Shown: piece by piece, positions 31,362 to 41,118 of the stretch | Position numbering within the stretch: the first letter of the stretch is position 1 | Layout: each line of letters opens with the position of its first letter | Source: DASUZB01 sp036377075 | GTDB taxonomy: Bacteria; Actinomycetota; CALGFH01 | Length of the DNA stretch: 64,000 bases | Reading direction: 5' to 3' | Assembly: GCA_036377075.1 (NCBI GenBank) | Contig: DASUZB010000315.1 | Span: 1 to 64,000, forward strand | Made by a program: the position numbers and the translations under genes | The notes under the pieces: model-generated | The model's database searches: none | Told to the model about the DNA's origin: nothing | What the model saw: the letters and a program-made list of their open reading frames with translations, nothing else

Positions 31362-32383
31362 GGCGCGAACCCGCCCGGCTCGGGCTCCTCGCCGGGGGCG
31401 TCCGCGCCCGCCTCGGCGGCGGCCGCGGGCGGCAGCGGCTCGGCCGGGCCGGGGCGCGGCGGCGGTGGTGGTGGTGACCAGGAGCCAGACGGTGGCGGTG
31501 GTGGCGCCGACCAGGAGCCCGGCGGCGGCGACCAGGAGCCCGGCGGCGGCGACCAGGCGCCGGGTGGTGGCGACCAGGATCCCGGCGGTGCCTGCGGCGG
31601 GAAGGCCGGCCCGCCGGCCGCGGCGCGCTGGCGCCGCTGGTAGGCGGCCGCGACCGCGCGCAGGTACCCCTCGGGCGGCAGCCCGTCGGGGGGAGGGGGG
31701 CGCAGCCGCGCCGCCAGGGGCGTGGCGAGCTGCACGGCCAGCGACGCCCGCGAGGCGGGGGCGAGCTGCCGGGCGCGCAGCAGGAAGCTGCGCACCGCCT
31801 GGTACTCCTCGGTGCCCATGCCGGTGACGTCGAGGGTGGCGGTGTAGGACTCGAGGCCGGGCGGCGGGTCGAAGCTCACCGGGGCGAGCTGCGTCGCGGC
31901 GCTGCGCTCGCGCAGCACCAGGGTGCCGGCGACCAGGTCGCCGAGCCGCTGGTTGTCGCGGCTGAACAGGACGAACACCACCGCGAAGAAGCCGCCGCCC
32001 AGGCCGAAGTCGGCCAGGCCGAGCAGGGTCCGGATGGCCGCGTGCCTGAAGCGCACCGGGGCGCCCTCACGGGTCACCACCCGCAGGCCGAGCGCCGCCT
32101 TGCCGAGGGTTCGCCCGCGCCACAGCGTCTCCATGGCGGCGAAGTAGCCGAACCACCAGCCAGGGATGAGCACCAGGAACATGGCGATCACCAGCCAGTC
32201 GGGCAGCACCGCGCCGGAGGCGCTGGCGGCGATGGCGACCGCGACCACGCCCACGAAGATGCCGGCGCCGACCACCAGCACGTCGATCAGGAACGCGAGG
32301 ATCCTCGAGCCGACGTTGGCGGTCTGGAACTCCAGCGCCACCGCCTCCGGCGTCACCATCCGGGTGGGGGAGCCCTGCGCCAT
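31352..32383 (-). CDS. RDD-family membrane protein with Pro/Trp-rich C-terminal repeats
   Basis: A 343-residue protein. The RDD domain (about residues 18-155) has NVGSRILAFLIDVLVVGAG, WRGRTLGKAALGLRVV and FSRDNQRLGDLVAGTLVL. A cytoplasmic region follows, then a C-terminal low-complexity tail of PPPGSWS-type repeats. RDD proteins are small membrane proteins, some linked to ion or solute transport. The divergent SpoIIM-like partner forms a conserved pair with it in Actinomycetota, next to DUF58-MoxR. ATG at 32383, with GGGAG upstream. Confidence 0.87.
   Translation of the reverse strand: MAQGSPTRMVTPEAVALEFQTANVGSRILAFLIDVLVVGAGIFVGVVAVAIAASASGAVLPDWLVIAMFLVLIPGWWFGYFAAMETLWRGRTLGKAALGLRVVTREGAPVRFRHAAIRTLLGLADFGLGGGFFAVVFVLFSRDNQRLGDLVAGTLVLRERSAATQLAPVSFDPPPGLESYTATLDVTGMGTEEYQAVRSFLLRARQLAPASRASLAVQLATPLAARLRPPPPDGLPPEGYLRAVAAAYQRRQRAAAGGPAFPPQAPPGSWSPPPGAWSPPPGSWSPPPGSWSAPPPPPSGSWSPPPPPPRPGPAEPLPPAAAAEAGADAPGEEPEPGGFAPPA
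31490..31585 (-). repeat. Tandem Pro/Gly/Ser/Trp coding repeat in the RDD gene
   Basis: A short tandem array with 21-bp units on the plus strand built from GGCGACCAGGA(G/T)CCCGGCG. It encodes successive PPPGSWS and PPPGAWS heptads. Purely a coding repeat; likely variable in copy number. Confidence 0.75.
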
Positions 32384-32400
32384 CGTCCCGCGCTCCCTTC

Positions 32401-32406
32401 TAGAAT
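32401..32406 (+). promoter_or_regulatory. Leaderless -10 element for the SpoIIM-like gene
   Basis: TAGAAT is followed by CGGCCG and the GTG start at 32413, a 6-nt spacing giving a leaderless transcript. Confidence 0.65.
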
Positions 32407-32412
32407 CGGCCG

Positions 32413-33426
32413 GTGGACATCGACCGCTACGTCGCCAGCAACACGCCGGTGTGGAACCGGCTGGCCGAGCTGACCGCCCGGTCCCAGCGGGGGGTCGGCC
32501 GGCTGTCAGCCGCCGAGCTGGACGAGCTGGTCCGGCTCTACCAACGGGTCGCCGGCCACCTCTCCTACGCCCAAACCTACTACCGCGATCCGGGCCTCGT
32601 CGCCAAGCTGTCGGCGCTGGTGGCACGGTCCGCGGCCGTGATCTACGGTACCCGGCCGCGCACCCTGCGGGTATTCGGCCGCTTCTTCACCACCACCTTC
32701 CCCGCCGCGCTCTGGCACGCCCGCTGGTTCGTGCTCGTCGCGACCACGCTGTCGCTGATCCCCGCCGCGGCGCTCGCCATCTGGATCGCCAACTCGACCG
32801 CCGCCGTCGAGGCCATCGGCTCGGCCGCGGTCCGCGAGGCGTACGTCAACCACGACTTCGCCGCCTACTACAGCTCCGAGCCGGCCGCCCAGTTCGCCTC
32901 GCAGGTCTTCGCCAACAACGTGCAGGTCGCCTTCCAGGCGTTCGCGCTCGGGGTCACCTGCGTGGGCACCGCCTACGTCCTGGCGGTCAACGGCGCCGCG
33001 CTCGGCGTCGCCGCCGGGCTGTTCGCCGTCGCGCACCAGCTCCCCAAGTTCTGGGGGCTGGTCACGCCCCACGGCCTGCTCGAGCTCACCGCGGTGTTCG
33101 TGGCCAGCGCCTCCGGCCTGCGGCTCGGCTGGACCGTGATCGACCCGGGCGACCGGCCCCGCGGCGCCGCGCTGGCCGAGGAGGGCAGGCGCGCGGTGGT
33201 GATCGTGCTCGGCGTCGTCGTGTGCTTCTTCGTCGCGGGCACGATCGAGGGCTTCGTCACCGGCCGGCCCTGGCCGACCTGGCTGCGCGTCGGCATCGGC
33301 GTGGTGGCCGAGGCCGGCTTCTTCGCCTACGTCTGGGTGCTGGGCCGCGCCGCCGCCCGGCGCGGCCTGACCGGCGCCCTCGGCGAACAGGACGAAGGCA
33401 GCTGGCTCGCCCGTTCGACCAGCTAG
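32413..33426 (+). CDS. Stage II sporulation protein M-like (SpoIIM/DUF95) membrane protein
   Basis: A 337-residue protein. An N-terminal helical cytoplasmic part has DIDRYVASNTPVWNRLAEL and YQRVAGHLSYAQTYY. Five or six spans of the DUF95 fold follow, with FANNVQVAFQAFALGV and TPHGLLELTAVFVASASGLR (HGxxE motif). In Bacillus SpoIIM joins the engulfment complex. In Actinomycetota the family is general, paired with an RDD protein and the DUF58-MoxR operon, and its role is unknown. GTG start, predicted leaderless. Confidence 0.9.
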   Translation: MDIDRYVASNTPVWNRLAELTARSQRGVGRLSAAELDELVRLYQRVAGHLSYAQTYYRDPGLVAKLSALVARSAAVIYGTRPRTLRVFGRFFTTTFPAALWHARWFVLVATTLSLIPAAALAIWIANSTAAVEAIGSAAVREAYVNHDFAAYYSSEPAAQFASQVFANNVQVAFQAFALGVTCVGTAYVLAVNGAALGVAAGLFAVAHQLPKFWGLVTPHGLLELTAVFVASASGLRLGWTVIDPGDRPRGAALAEEGRRAVVIVLGVVVCFFVAGTIEGFVTGRPWPTWLRVGIGVVAEAGFFAYVWVLGRAAARRGLTGALGEQDEGSWLARSTS

Positions 33427-33427
33427 G

Positions 33428-34761
33428 TCAGAGGCGGCCGGTGGCCTTGACGCGCAGGTAGGCGTCGGCCAGCTCGGGGGCGAGCCGGCCGGGGCGGGCG
33501 TCGACCACCACGGCGCCGAGCCCGCGCAGGCGGGCGACCGTGCGCCGCCGCGCCTCCAGGCTGGCGGTCGCGGCGGCCTTGCGGTACGCGGCGCCGGCCT
33601 CCGCCGGGGTCGAGCGCGCCCAGGTCTCCACCTCCGGGTCGGTGACGCTGGCGACCAGCACCAGGTGGTTGCGGGCGATCAGCGGCAGGGCGGGCAGCAG
33701 CGTCTCGGCCACGGCCTGCTCGGCCAGCTCGGTGAGGACCACCAGCATGGCGCGGCGCCGGAACCGCACCAGCGTCTCGGCGAAGGCGCCCCGGTAGTCG
33801 CTCTCGACCAGTTGGGGCTCGAGCGCGTACATCGCCTCGGTGACGCGGGAGAGCTGGTCGCGGGCGTGGCCCGGGTTGACGGCGGCGCGTACCTCGCTGT
33901 CGAACGCCACCAGGCCGGCGCGGTCGCCCAGGCGGGTCGCGACCGCGGTGAGCATCATCACCGCGTCCATGGCGTGGTCGAGTCGGGGCACGCCCTCGAC
34001 CCGGCCGGCCATGGTCCTGCCGGCGTCCAGCAGCAGCAGCACCGTCTGGTTGCGCTCCGCCCGGTAGGTGCGGACGATCGCCTTGCCGGCGCGGGCGGTG
34101 GCCGCCCAGTCGATGCGCCGGAACTCGTCGTCGCTGCCGTACTCGCGCAGCGAGTCGAACTCGGTGCCGCCGCCCCTGCCCTGCGCCGAGCGCAGCCCGA
34201 TCTCGAGGATGCGGGCCTTGTCGATGCGCAGCTCCGCCTCGTCGCGGGACTTGAACGGCGGGTACACGCGCAGCCTGCCCGGCAGGCTCCTGCGGCCCTG
34301 GCGGGCGGCGAGGCCGAGCGGGCCCTCCACCCGCAGGGTCAGCTCGGTGGGGGTGAAGCGGCCGCGGCGGGTGGGTCGGATGGCGGTCGCGGCCGCCGCC
34401 CTGCCGTGGGCGGGCACCGTCAGCCGCGCCCTGCGGGTCGTGGCCGCCAGGGACGGCGCCAGCTCGTCGGCCAGGGCGACGTGGACCCGGCGGCCGGCGT
34501 GGCGGCCCCGCCGGTTGGCGACCCGCCAGACCACCCGGCTCTCGCCGCCGAGCGGCACGATCCCCGGCAGCTCCCGCTCCACCTCGAGCTCCACCGGCAG
34601 GGTGGCGAGCCACCAGTCGGCCAGCGCGACCGCGAGCAGCAGCCCGTCGAAGGCCACCAGCCCGTACGGCGGCCGCACCGGGACGAGCAACACCGCCAGC
34701 GACCCGACGGCGGCCAGCACCGCCAGCCGCCAGGTCGGCACCGGCAGCCAAGGGAAGGAGG

Positions 34762-34765
<4 letters not shown>
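33428..34765 (-). CDS. DUF58 (von Willebrand-like) domain protein
   Basis: A 445-residue protein. Two N-terminal spans (WRLAVLAAVGSLAVLLVPV, YGLVAFDGLLLAVALADWWL) are followed by a beta-sandwich and the DUF58/vWA-like core with GTEFDSLREYGSDDEFRRID, WAATARAGKAIVRTYRAERN and VLLLLDAGRTM (a MIDAS-like start). DUF58 proteins work with MoxR AAA ATPases. Here the GTG start overlaps the moxR stop (GTGA) and the four-gene order is the usual MoxR cluster. Thought to help maturation or assembly of envelope or metal-dependent proteins. Confidence 0.92.
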
Positions 34766-35698
<933 letters not shown>

Positions 35699-35709
<11 letters not shown>

Positions 35710-36820
35710 TGGTGACCTCCCGGCGGACGGCGTCGACGGCGTGGGCGAGCGCGACGAGCTCGGCCTCGTCGCGCGGCGGGGTGGTGGGGGCGAGCGCGGT
35801 GCGCAGCCGCTCGACCGGGATGCCGCTGCGGGCGGCGGCGGCCTCGGCGACCTGCTCGGGCGGTGCCGAGGCGGGCAGGCCGAGCCGCTCGGCCAGCACC
35901 CGGCGCAGGTCGTCGCTGAGCAGCCCGGCCGCCTGGCCGCGGCCACGGGCGCGCTGCAGCAGGTGGCCGACGGCTGCCACCAATTCGGAGCCTTCGAGCT
36001 GGACGGCCTGGGGCTCGCGCACCGGACGGCCCAGGCGGCGCCCGCGCCACAGGGCGAGCAGCACGAACGCGACCACCAGCTGCCAGCCGAACAGCTTGAC
36101 CCGCGGCGCGATCAGGTCGGTGAGGCTCCGCGACCCGCCGCCCGGCGGCGGCGGCCGCAGCACCACCACCCGCGTGCCGGCCTTCGGGGCCAGCAGGCTG
36201 GCGGCGACCACGGCGTTGTCGGCCTTGCCGAGCTCCCGGTTGACCAGCGCGCTGCTGCCGCCGAGGCGCACCAGGTTGCCCAACCCGCTCGGCTGGACGA
36301 CCAGCCAGGCGCCGTCGCCGCGGCGGTAGCACCCCTGGCTTCCCTGCGGCGGCTTGAACAGCACCCCACCTGGGGCCGACACGCGCCCGGCCCCCTGCAG
36401 CGCCGGCAGGTCGCAGCGCCGCTGCAGCTGGGCCTCGACCAGCCCGACGGTGGTGCGGCCGACGACCTCGAGGTCGGAGATGGGGGAACCGGGATCGGCC
36501 ACCACCAGGGTGCCGCCGCCGTGGACCCAGCCGAGCAACTGGTTGCGCGCCGCCGCGTCCAGGTTGTCGGAGAGCAGCAGCGCGGTGCGGCTGCCTGGCT
36601 GCAGCGAGCCAGCCCCCGGGCCGTCCGGTGCGTCGCCGACCGAGACCTGGGCACCCAGCTCGCGCAGCACGTCGACCAGCGCCTTGGTCCCGAGCGGGCC
36701 GGGCGAGGCAGGGTCGAGGGGGACGCCCTCGTCCGGTCGCCGCCCGCCGATCAGGGCGGCGGCGACCAGCCCGGCGAGCACCAGCACCCAGGGCAGCGCG
36801 CGCCGCAGCCGCGCGCTCAC
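35699..36820 (-). CDS. DUF4350 membrane protein
   Basis: A 373-residue protein. The N-terminal span is LPWVLVLAGLVAAALIGG. An extracytoplasmic Rossmann-like DUF4350 domain has GPLGTKALVDVLRELG, LLLSDNLDAAARNQLLGWV and GGTLVVADPGSP. A second span is at LFGWQLVVAFVLLALWRG, then a cytoplasmic helical tail. DUF4350 proteins are regular members of MoxR-DUF58-DUF4129 operons; biochemical function unknown. The GTG overlaps the DUF4129 stop as GTGA. Confidence 0.9.
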
Positions 36821-37611
36821 CCTGACACCCCGGCGAGCACCCGGTCGGCCAGCGTCCGCAGGTGGCCGGCGTCGTCGCGGCCGGTCGGCCAGCGCGCGTA
36901 CCAGGCGAGCTCGAACAGCTCGGTGGCGCCGGCGAAGTCGTCGGCCACCAGGGGGGCGTTGCGGCGCACCTCGCCGCGGTACTCGCCGGCGGTCCGGCCG
37001 GGGACCTCCTCGAGCAGGCCGCGGGCGGCCAGGTCGGCCACCAGCGCCCGGTAGCGGCAGCGCACCGCCTGGCGCCACTCGCCGGCGCGCTCGTGGGCCT
37101 CGGCCTCGGCACGCCACTCGGCGGAGGAGCGGCCCGGGGCGGCGGGCAGGGCCGCGGCCGCCGCCGGGTCCTTGGTGACGCTGAGCGAGAACCGCACCGC
37201 GACCAAGGCGACCGCGGCGAGGACGAGCAGGACCAGCGCCAGGACGACGTAGGCCCCGGCGCCGCCGGAGGCCAGCTGGCCGATCAGGATGCCGAGCTGC
37301 TCGAGCAGCCACTCCCAAGCCACCTGCAGCGGGGTGCGCTGCGCCGGCTGGAACTCGGCCCGCCGCAGCACCCGCCGGGCGGTGTCGCGCACCTCCCCCG
37401 GGTCCCGCTCCGGCACCGGCGGGTCCAGCGCGGGCCGCGCCTGGCCGCCCGGGCGCGCCGCCCCCGCGGCGGTCACCGCGGCGGCGTGCGGCCGGACGGC
37501 GGCGGTCGCCGCCGCGTGGCCGGCGGGGGCGGCCAGGCCGGCGAGCGCGGCCAGGAGCAGGGCGGCCGCCGCCCTGCGGGCGGCCACGCTAGGACGCCGG
37601 CCGGGCTTCAC
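36817..37611 (-). CDS. DUF4129 membrane protein
   Basis: A 264-residue protein. The signal or first helix is AAAALLLAALAGLAAPAGHA. An extracytoplasmic linker (PPVPERDPGEVRDTARRVLR) follows, then a span around AYVVLALVLLVLAAVALVAV. The C-terminal cytoplasmic DUF4129 domain has AGEWRQAVRCRYRALVADLA, RTAGEYRGEV and LFELAWYARWPTG. DUF4129 is transglutaminase-associated and occurs in MoxR operons. GTG start, overlapping the preceding gene by 23 bp. Confidence 0.9.
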   Translation of the reverse strand: MKPGRRPSVAARRAAAALLLAALAGLAAPAGHAAATAAVRPHAAAVTAAGAARPGGQARPALDPPVPERDPGEVRDTARRVLRRAEFQPAQRTPLQVAWEWLLEQLGILIGQLASGGAGAYVVLALVLLVLAAVALVAVRFSLSVTKDPAAAAALPAAPGRSSAEWRAEAEAHERAGEWRQAVRCRYRALVADLAARGLLEEVPGRTAGEYRGEVRRNAPLVADDFAGATELFELAWYARWPTGRDDAGHLRTLADRVLAGVSG

Positions 37612-38608
37612 GGTTGAGGCTGGCCGCGGCCATCTGCAGGTCCAGGCCTTCCAGCCGGATGCGCGCGTCCAGGTACAGCAGCGTGGCGACCAGGGCGATG
37701 AACGGCATGGTGACCAGCGCGGGGAGCAAGGTGCCCATGGCCAGCAGCGGCCAGGCCGTGCGCAGGCCGATGAGCTCGGCGGGCAGCTGGAACACCCAGC
37801 CGAAGGCGCTGTCGACGAAGTAGGCGATCAGCCCGGCGAGCAGGCTGATGCCGAGCACCGGCCAGAACCGCGAAGCCGCCAGCCCGGCCGAGCGGGCCAT
37901 CGCGTTGATCGGGCCGAGCCGCTCGATGCCGAACGCCGGCGCCGTCAGCACGAAGAACGCCATCGGGATCAGCGCCGGCACCAGGCACAGCACCACCCCG
38001 ACGAGCTCGAGCAGGTGGATGCAGACGAACGCGACCAGGGCGAGGGGCAGCCGCCGCAGCGTCCAGCCGAGCGCCTGCCCGGCGCTGACCTCCTGGCCGG
38101 CGTAGCTGGCCATCACCACCGGCGCCAGGGTGCAGCCGACCAGGAAGGGGACCATGAACTGGCGCAGGATCACCTCGATGAACAGGACCCCGCCGAGCTG
38201 GCCGAAGCTGCCGAACGGGATCGGGCTCACCTCCTGGCCCAGGGACGGGTCGCGGAAGACCTGCAGCAGGCCGAGCCCGCCGAGGAGGTTGCGCTGCAGG
38301 TACGCGGCGACCACGTCGAGGGGAAGCTGGATCGCCGCGGTCACCAGCACGCACACCACCAGGTTCGCCTTCAGCAGCTTGAACGCCCCGTCCACGATGT
38401 CGCCGAGCGTCATCGGGTGCAGCGGCAGCGGGCCGGTGCGCTGGTCGCCGCCCTTGGGCAGGGTCACGGCCGCCTGGTAGCCCGGATCGCCCCACCCCGG
38501 CGCGGGGGAGCCGTACGGGGCCGGCGGACCGTAGCCCGGCGGCGGCCCCCAGCCGGGCTGCCCGGCCGGCGGTTCGGCCTGCCCCCACCGAGGTGGTTGG
38601 CTGCCCAC
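37589..38608 (-). CDS. Multi-spanning membrane protein of the MoxR operon (DUF7544-like)
   Basis: A 339-residue protein. The cytoplasmic N-terminus is Pro/Gly-rich (PPAGQPGWGPPPGYGPP), followed by PMTLGDIVDGAFKLLKAN, the typical opening of the glycerophosphodiester phosphodiesterase membrane-domain-like family. Six or so spans follow and the tail is ARIRLEGLDLQMAA. No enzymatic motif. It is the first gene of the MoxR operon and diverges from mtrA. GTG at 38608 with GAAGGGGGG upstream. Confidence 0.85.
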   Translation of the reverse strand: MGSQPPRWGQAEPPAGQPGWGPPPGYGPPAPYGSPAPGWGDPGYQAAVTLPKGGDQRTGPLPLHPMTLGDIVDGAFKLLKANLVVCVLVTAAIQLPLDVVAAYLQRNLLGGLGLLQVFRDPSLGQEVSPIPFGSFGQLGGVLFIEVILRQFMVPFLVGCTLAPVVMASYAGQEVSAGQALGWTLRRLPLALVAFVCIHLLELVGVVLCLVPALIPMAFFVLTAPAFGIERLGPINAMARSAGLAASRFWPVLGISLLAGLIAYFVDSAFGWVFQLPAELIGLRTAWPLLAMGTLLPALVTMPFIALVATLLYLDARIRLEGLDLQMAAASLNREARPAS

Positions 38609-38813
38609 GGACCCCCCTTCGGCTTCGCGTGTTCGTCGTGTTCGGCTACTTGGCGGTAATTGCGCGTGGCCTTCGTGCCCGCGCATTGTCAGCATGGCAC
38701 TGGAATCGGTCAACGAGGTAGTCGCACCGTTCGGCGGCGACCTGAAGGGCTCCCGATCCGGCCTGCAACGTGACATCCTTGCGCGGTTGAAACGAGTAAG
38801 GGAGGTCATCGGC

Positions 38814-39524
38814 TTGAAGGGCAGAGTGTTGGTGGTCGACGACGATCCGTCGCTCGGTGAGATGCTCGGAATCGTCCTGCGCCAGGAAGGGTTCGAGCCG
38901 GTGTTCGTACGTTCCGGGGACCAGGCGATCGCAGCCTTCCACCAGGCAAAACCCGACCTCGTGCTGCTTGACTTGATGCTTCCCGGCAAGGACGGTCTGG
39001 AAATCTGCCGCGAGCTCCGGATGGAGTCCGGCGTACCGATCGTGATGCTCACCGCCAAGACCGACACGGTCGACATCGTGCTCGGTCTGGAATCGGGCGC
39101 CGACGACTACATCACCAAGCCTTTTTCCGCCAAGGAGCTGGTCGCCCGGATCCGCGCCCGGCTGCGCCGGCGCGACACCGAAGGCGCCGAGACGCTGCGC
39201 TTCCACGACATGGAAATGGACGTGATGGCCCACCAGGTCACCAAGGGCGGCAAGCCGGTCAACCTGACGCCGCTCGAGTTCGAGCTGCTGGCCACCCTGG
39301 CCCGCAGGCCGCGCCAGGTGTTCACCCGCGAGGTGCTGCTCGAGCAGGTCTGGGGCTACCGCTACGCCGGCGACACCAGGCTGGTCAACGTGCACGTGCA
39401 GCGCCTGCGCGCGAAGATCGAGGACGACCCCGAGAACCCTCGCATCGTGCAGACGGTCCGCGGGGTCGGCTACCGCATCGGGCCGGAGGCGGGCACCGCC
39501 GACGCCGCCAAGCCAGACGAGTAG
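38814..39524 (+). CDS. mtrA: Response regulator MtrA
   Basis: A 236-residue OmpR-type regulator. The receiver has VLVVDDDPSLGEMLGIVLR, phospho-acceptor Asp in DLVLLDLMLPGKDGLE, VMLTAKTDTVDIVLGLESGA and KPFSAKELVARIRARLRR. The winged helix has LTPLEFELLATLARRPRQVF and WGYRYAGDTRLVNVHVQRLR. The sequence is close to mycobacterial MtrA, which controls cell-division and wall genes. TTG at 38814 with GGAGG 8 nt upstream fits the family N-terminus. An ATG at 38694 would add 40 non-conserved residues. Followed by mtrB and lpqB. Confidence 0.95.
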   Translation: MKGRVLVVDDDPSLGEMLGIVLRQEGFEPVFVRSGDQAIAAFHQAKPDLVLLDLMLPGKDGLEICRELRMESGVPIVMLTAKTDTVDIVLGLESGADDYITKPFSAKELVARIRARLRRRDTEGAETLRFHDMEMDVMAHQVTKGGKPVNLTPLEFELLATLARRPRQVFTREVLLEQVWGYRYAGDTRLVNVHVQRLRAKIEDDPENPRIVQTVRGVGYRIGPEAGTADAAKPDE

Positions 39525-39537
39525 GTCAGGTGAGCCG

Positions 39538-41118
39538 CTGACCCCTTCGACCATCCTCCGCCGGCTGACCCCGTCCCGCCTCGACCTGCGGGCCAGGGTG
39601 GTGCTGTTCACCTCGCTGCTCGTGGTGGCCTCCCTGCTGCTGCTCGGCACCGCCCTGCACGCCCTGCTGGCCAAGTCGCTCTACACCCAGCAGCTCGAGC
39701 AGGCCAAGGGCGAGGTCGAGCGGCTCCGCGACCAGGCCTCGACCACCCTGGTGGGCTCGGCCAACGCCTCCACCACGCAGGTGCGCCAGCGCATCTTCGA
39801 CCAGCTCAGCTCCGGGACCGCCGCGCCCAAGCCCGGCTTCACCGCGGTCATCCTGGTCGGCCCCGAGAGCACCCAGCGTTCCGACGAGCGCATCGCGCTC
39901 GAGTCGATCCCGCCCCAGCTGATCAACGCGGTCTTCACCCGCTCGGAGATCGCCTACGTCTACATGGACGCGCCGCCGGGCATCGACTCCCGGCGCACCC
40001 TGGTGCTCGGCGCGCCGATCCGCTCGGCGCAGGGCGACTACGAGGCCTACTTCTTCTACCCGACGAAGTTCCAGGAGGACACCCTCGGGCTGCTCACCAG
40101 CTTCCTGATGATCGTCGGCGTCGGCCTGCTGGCCGCGGTCGTGATCATGACCGCCATCTCGATCGGCCGGGTGCTCAAGCCGATCCAGCGCGCCCGCGAC
40201 GTCGCCGAGGCGATCGCCGCGGGCAACCTCACCGCGCGGCTGCCCGAGGCCACCACCCAGGACGACTTCGGCCGGCTGGCCGAGTCGTTCAACCGCATGA
40301 CCGAGGCCCTCGCCCAGAAGATCGGCGAGCTGGAGAACGTCTCCAGCCTGCAGGCCCGCTTCGTCTCCGACGTCAGCCACGAGCTGCGCACCCCGCTGGC
40401 GACGGTGCGCATGGCGGCCGACTACATCCACGCCGCCCGCTCCGGCCTGCCCCCCGACGCCCAGCGCGCCGCGGTGCTGCTCGAACGCGAGCTGGAGCGC
40501 TTCGAGAACCTGCTCGAGGACCTGCTGGAGATCAGCCGCTTCGACGCCGGCGTGATCGCCCTCGACCCGGTCGAGGTCGACCTCGCCACCCTGCTCGACG
40601 AGGTGGTCGACGCCCTCGACGCGATCGCCCACGGGCGCCGCGTCAAGGTCTCCCTGCACGTCGACCGCAGCCAGGGGCCGCCGCTGGTCGCCGCCGACCC
40701 GCGCCGGCTCGACCGGGTCTTCTCCAACCTGGTCAAGAACGCCATCGAGCACACCCACGACGGCCACGTCAAGGTCGAGGTCGCCCGGCGCGGCGGCGAG
40801 GTCGTGGTCAGCGTGGAGGACGAGGGCGAGGGCATCCCCGCCGAGGACCTGCCCCACATCTTCGAGCGGTTCTACCGCGCCGACGTGCACCGCGCCAGGA
40901 CCCTCGGCGGCACCGGGCTCGGCCTCGCCATCGCGCTCGAGAACGTCAACCTGCACAAGGGCTCGGTCACGGTGACCTCGGAGGTCTCCAGGGGCTCGGC
41001 GTTCACCGTGGTCCTGCCCGGGATGGAGCGGGCCGGCAAGGCGGCGGTCGCGGGCGGCAACGGGGGACCGCCGACGCCACCGAGCGACTCCGAGCCGGAG
41101 GTGGTGGTGGGTGGCTGA
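39538..41118 (+). CDS. mtrB: Sensor histidine kinase MtrB, probable CTG start
   Basis: A 526-residue kinase. The first span follows a basic segment (ILRRLTPSRLDLRARVV), an extracytoplasmic sensor covers about residues 45-180, the second span is LLTSFLMIVGVGLLAAVVIM, then HAMP (VLKPIQRARDVAEAIAAGNL), HisKA FVSDVSHELRTPLATVRMA, and HATPase with NLVKNAIEHTHDG, DEGEGIP and GGTGLGLAIALEN. The first ATG/GTG/TTG in frame is a GTG at 39598, which lacks a ribosome binding site and would remove the basic residues expected inside. A CTG at 39538 follows CAGGTGAG, so I take that as the likely start. LpqB overlaps its end. Confidence 0.9.
   Translation: MTPSTILRRLTPSRLDLRARVVLFTSLLVVASLLLLGTALHALLAKSLYTQQLEQAKGEVERLRDQASTTLVGSANASTTQVRQRIFDQLSSGTAAPKPGFTAVILVGPESTQRSDERIALESIPPQLINAVFTRSEIAYVYMDAPPGIDSRRTLVLGAPIRSAQGDYEAYFFYPTKFQEDTLGLLTSFLMIVGVGLLAAVVIMTAISIGRVLKPIQRARDVAEAIAAGNLTARLPEATTQDDFGRLAESFNRMTEALAQKIGELENVSSLQARFVSDVSHELRTPLATVRMAADYIHAARSGLPPDAQRAAVLLERELERFENLLEDLLEISRFDAGVIALDPVEVDLATLLDEVVDALDAIAHGRRVKVSLHVDRSQGPPLVAADPRRLDRVFSNLVKNAIEHTHDGHVKVEVARRGGEVVVSVEDEGEGIPAEDLPHIFERFYRADVHRARTLGGTGLGLAIALENVNLHKGSVTVTSEVSRGSAFTVVLPGMERAGKAAVAGGNGGPPTPPSDSEPEVVVGG

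Noticed and set aside
31490..31585. Possible CRISPR-like array
   Set aside because: Repeats are contiguous 21-bp coding units without spacers, inside the RDD gene. No cas genes are present in the window.
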